From assembly GCF_015163655.1 (NCBI RefSeq), contig NZ_JADEUF010000007.1, positions 1 to 63,828 of the forward strand: a DNA stretch of 63,828 nucleotides, in the 5' to 3' direction. Shown here piece by piece: positions 61,977 to 63,828 of this stretch. The position numbers and the translations under genes are program-made. Source of the DNA: Xenorhabdus griffiniae. Its GTDB lineage: Bacteria; Pseudomonadota; Gammaproteobacteria; Enterobacterales; Enterobacteriaceae. Numbering within the stretch: position 1 is the stretch's first letter; the number at the start of each line of letters is the position of its first letter. The notes beneath the pieces were generated by a model. The model was not told the DNA's origin. It saw nothing but the letters and a program-made list of their open reading frames with translations, and made no database searches.

Positions 61977-62666
61977 TTAGGATTGTGAAATGCCCGTAGT
62001 TTTAAACTCGATAGTTGTTATATGTCCGGTAGCAGGAATTTTTTCATAACGCCATTTTCTCATCGCTTTTTTCACTTCACGTTCAAAGACATTCTTCGGA
62101 TTGGCAGAAATAATTTCAATATTCTTAACTCGGCCATTTTCATCAATATCAAATTTTACCTTTACCGTCCCCTCAGTGCCTAGCTGTAGTGCTCTGGATG
62201 GATAAACGGGCTCTGGCCTATTCAATGCCTTTGGTCCGTTTTGTACCCCAACTTTTTCACTAATGGTATGGTGCTCCGATTTTTGATCATCCAAATTCTT
62301 TGCCGTCTGAGTTTCTTGATCAGAAACAGGGTTCAGCGGTTGTTCTGAAGCTCTTTCTGTCTTTTTCTCTCTTGGCTTAACTTCTTTTTTGACAATTTTT
62401 TTCTTTTCAGGTTTAGGCTTAGGCAGAGCAATTTCCGCAATAGGTTCAGGCTCCGGCTCAGGAAGTGATTCAGACACGGCAGGTTTGGAAACCGGTGCCT
62501 CTTCAGCAGCCAACTGGATCATGGCAACAGACATAGACGTAACTTCTGCCTGTTCCCTTGGTTTAATGGCATGGAAAAGTGCCGCAGCAATAGAGATGTG
62601 TAAACAAATGGAAAGTAGTATCGGCCAATGTATCCAACGCATAAGAGAATTCTTGCTTAACAGCAT
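61977..62666 (-). CDS. tonB: TonB, energy transducer of outer-membrane transport
   Basis: A 229-aa periplasm-spanning protein powering siderophore and B12 receptors with ExbB/ExbD. N-terminal helix with conserved His (WPILLSICLHISIAAAL), Pro-rich region with EPEPEP and KPKPEKKK (about 70-95), and C-terminal domain ending NVFEREVKKAMRKWRYE then ITTIEFKTTG. ATG 62642 (MRWIHWP) is an alternative start. A Fur box lies 35 bp before the annotated start. Confidence 0.95.
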   Translation of the reverse strand: MLLSKNSLMRWIHWPILLSICLHISIAAALFHAIKPREQAEVTSMSVAMIQLAAEEAPVSKPAVSESLPEPEPEPIAEIALPKPKPEKKKIVKKEVKPREKKTERASEQPLNPVSDQETQTAKNLDDQKSEHHTISEKVGVQNGPKALNRPEPVYPSRALQLGTEGTVKVKFDIDENGRVKNIEIISANPKNVFEREVKKAMRKWRYEKIPATGHITTIEFKTTGISQS

Positions 62667-62700
62667 GATAGTCAGTTTTCAGATAGATATTAGTTTAAAT

Positions 62701-62719
62701 GCAAATGACTATCATATTC
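62701..62719. promoter_or_regulatory. Fur box upstream of tonB
   Basis: GCAAATGACTATCATATTC matches the 19-bp Fur consensus GATAATGATAATCATTATC at 13 positions and sits in the tonB promoter region. Iron repression of tonB is known in enteric bacteria. Confidence 0.7.
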
Positions 62720-62896
62720 AATAAAGATTCAAAAACATCTATCTCTGACTTGCATTTTTCAAGCTAAAACCTTATTGGATACACACGCTCATTCCAGTCA
62801 TATCGCATAATTATTGGAGGCTAAAAATATTTTTCTTAACGGAAAAATATCAAGCCGTTAAGAAAACGCTGCACATTGACTCTAAGCAATTTGCAC

Positions 62897-63001
62897 TATA
62901 CGCATTAAACTTCAAGTTGCAATTTACAACACGCTATGAAACCTGATTTCTCCCCGCTTAGCGGGGAGAAATCACACGCATCTTGAAGTTAGATTGGTAT
63001 A
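62897..63001. repeat. Dispersed inverted-repeat element, copy E (best preserved)
   Basis: 105 bp. Ends TATACGCATTAAACTTCAAG and the complement TATACCAATCTAACTTCAAG pair over about 25 bp with five mismatches. Central perfect 13-bp hairpin GATTTCTCCCCGC / GCGGGGAGAAATC (62945-62973). The right end is 8 bp from the yciY stop, so the hairpin may also end yciY transcripts. Confidence 0.85.
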
Positions 63002-63009
63002 TATTAACA

Positions 63010-63189
63010 TTAAATCCACTCTATATTCTGGGTGAATAGAATCGATTTGCGACGCTTATAAGCATCTGCCTTACGCAGTGCATATATTCGTAAATTACGA
63101 CGTGACTGCCCTTCCAACCAGCGACGGCGACGGCAAAGACTTTGGCGGAGCATTCTCCAACGCCCGACTTCTCTTCTACTATGTTTCAT
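63010..63189 (-). CDS. yciY: YciY, small Arg-rich protein
   Basis: A 59-aa basic protein: MKHSRREVGRWRMLRQSLC, then WLEGQSRRNLRI. This matches E. coli YciY (57 aa), which has RTEVGRWRM and RWLEGQSRRNMRI. ATG is 63187-63189 with GGA upstream. Position beyond tonB agrees with E. coli, although cls is not seen in between. About a quarter of residues are Arg; function unknown. It is flanked by repeat copies E and F in opposite orientation. Confidence 0.88.
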   Translation of the reverse strand: MKHSRREVGRWRMLRQSLCRRRRWLEGQSRRNLRIYALRKADAYKRRKSILFTQNIEWI

Positions 63190-63261
63190 AAATATTCCGG
63201 GTAATCTCTCATTGAATGAATAATATTATTCTTAATTGTCACTATTAGCGATGTCAACCCA

Positions 63262-63365
63262 TTGCCAATCTACTCCATGTAAAATGGGAGGATTACCCCT
63301 CGAAGCGGGGGGAAATCAGGTTTCATAGCGTGTTGTAAATTGCAACTTGAAGTTTAATGTGTATA
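63262..63365. repeat. Dispersed inverted-repeat element, copy F (inverted)
   Basis: About 104 bp, in reverse orientation to copies D and E. The right end TTGCAACTTGAAGTTTAATG, ending in GTATA, is well kept. The left end is degenerate (CCAATCTACTCCATG). Central hairpin altered (ACCCCTCGAAGCGGGG). Confidence 0.75.
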
Positions 63366-63430
63366 TTACCAACCATTCATGATTTATTTATAAATAGGTT
63401 TTCATAATACTGAGAGTATCAGATGTTGGA

Positions 63431-63465
63431 ATTCCTTACCCCGCGCGCCGCGCGGGGTAAGGAAT
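63431..63465. terminator. Perfect 35-bp GC-rich palindrome
   Basis: ATTCCTTACCCCGCG ... CGCGGGGTAAGGAAT forms a stem of about 16 bp with a 3-nt loop. No T-run. It may be a transcription terminator, a different repeat class, or a protein-binding palindrome; no gene reads into it inside the window except possibly one beyond the right edge. Confidence 0.5.
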
Positions 63466-63828
63466 ACTCTTATCATTTTGAAACGCTATTTATCAATTTG
63501 CATATATTGCATACAGTTTATAAAGTCAAGTCGTCGTTATAAGTGGCTAAATAGTCATGGCATTTATCATAATTAGCGCTTTTTGCTAAAATTGCACTCT
63601 ATTCAATTAACAGGGCGAGATCTCACATTTTTAGCAAGGTTATTGAGGTTAAATAAAGACCAGAATATGATTTTTTATAGCTATTTCTCCCATGAAAACG
63701 CTAAGATCACGCTATTGCATAAAAATAGCGATCATAACAATGAGTATTTTTTATTTTATCAGCAAGATAGATGACCCACGTTCTGACATCAATAAAAAAC
63801 ATGAATTGATGGATGTGATTTTTTTGGC

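Larger units (their letters stand above)
63190..63828. other. 639-bp gene-free right end
   Basis: Holds repeat copy F and a long GC palindrome (separate entries). A 63-codon frame from a TTG at 63583 has no Shine-Dalgarno site and no recognisable homology. No other gene seen up to the window edge. Confidence 0.5.

Noticed and set aside
63583-63774. 63-codon frame from a TTG near the right edge
   Set aside because: No ribosome binding site, non-ATG start, no recognisable family, AT-rich composition.

Overview
The window is chromosomal DNA of an AT-rich gammaproteobacterium of the order Enterobacterales. Almost every housekeeping gene has a recognisable E. coli K-12 counterpart. Low GC, separate trpG and trpD genes, and many short intergenic hairpin elements point to the Morganellaceae, most likely Xenorhabdus (Photorhabdus is the alternative). 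The genus is an inference from general resemblance, not from a database search.

Layout. (1) 1-4200: accessory island. It has an IS1-type transposase tail, a phosphatidylserine-decarboxylase-like pyruvoyl enzyme, a pentein-fold (arginine deiminase/DDAH-type) hydrolase and an ABC exporter, followed by an unrecognised gene on the other strand. This looks like a small-molecule biosynthesis and export cassette and is the least explained part. (2) 5300-28200: a block in E. coli terminus order: ydfG, ynfB, ynfD, bioD2, mlc, ynfL, ynfM, an IprA-like regulator, a Ter site with tus, fumC, manA, ydgA, add, yfeH, ydgJ, ydgK, rsxABCDGE, nth. (3) 28160-28537: a gene-free junction with a second Ter site in the same orientation. 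(4) 28500-63200: a block in reversed E. coli order: rnb, a frameshifted class A beta-lactamase, yciH-pyrF, lapBA, ribA, acnA, an orphan gene, cysB, topA, a yciN remnant, sohB, yciK-btuR, rluB, yciO-rnm, the trp operon, ompW, a GST, yciC, a SulP transporter, yciB, yciA, tonB and a tiny yciY.

The region lies in the replication terminus. Tus keeps all five residues of the E. coli C6-lock pocket, and both Ter sites are oriented to stop rightward forks. The two flanking blocks run in opposite E. coli directions, so the second Ter sits exactly on an inversion breakpoint relative to E. coli.

Regulation readable in the sequence: a complete trp promoter, TrpR operator, leader peptide with tandem Trp codons and attenuator; perfect-consensus FNR boxes before ynfM and ompW; a Fur box before tonB; a Ter site next to tus. 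A family of about 105-bp elements with ~25-bp terminal inverted repeats and a central GC hairpin recurs at least seven times, whole or truncated.
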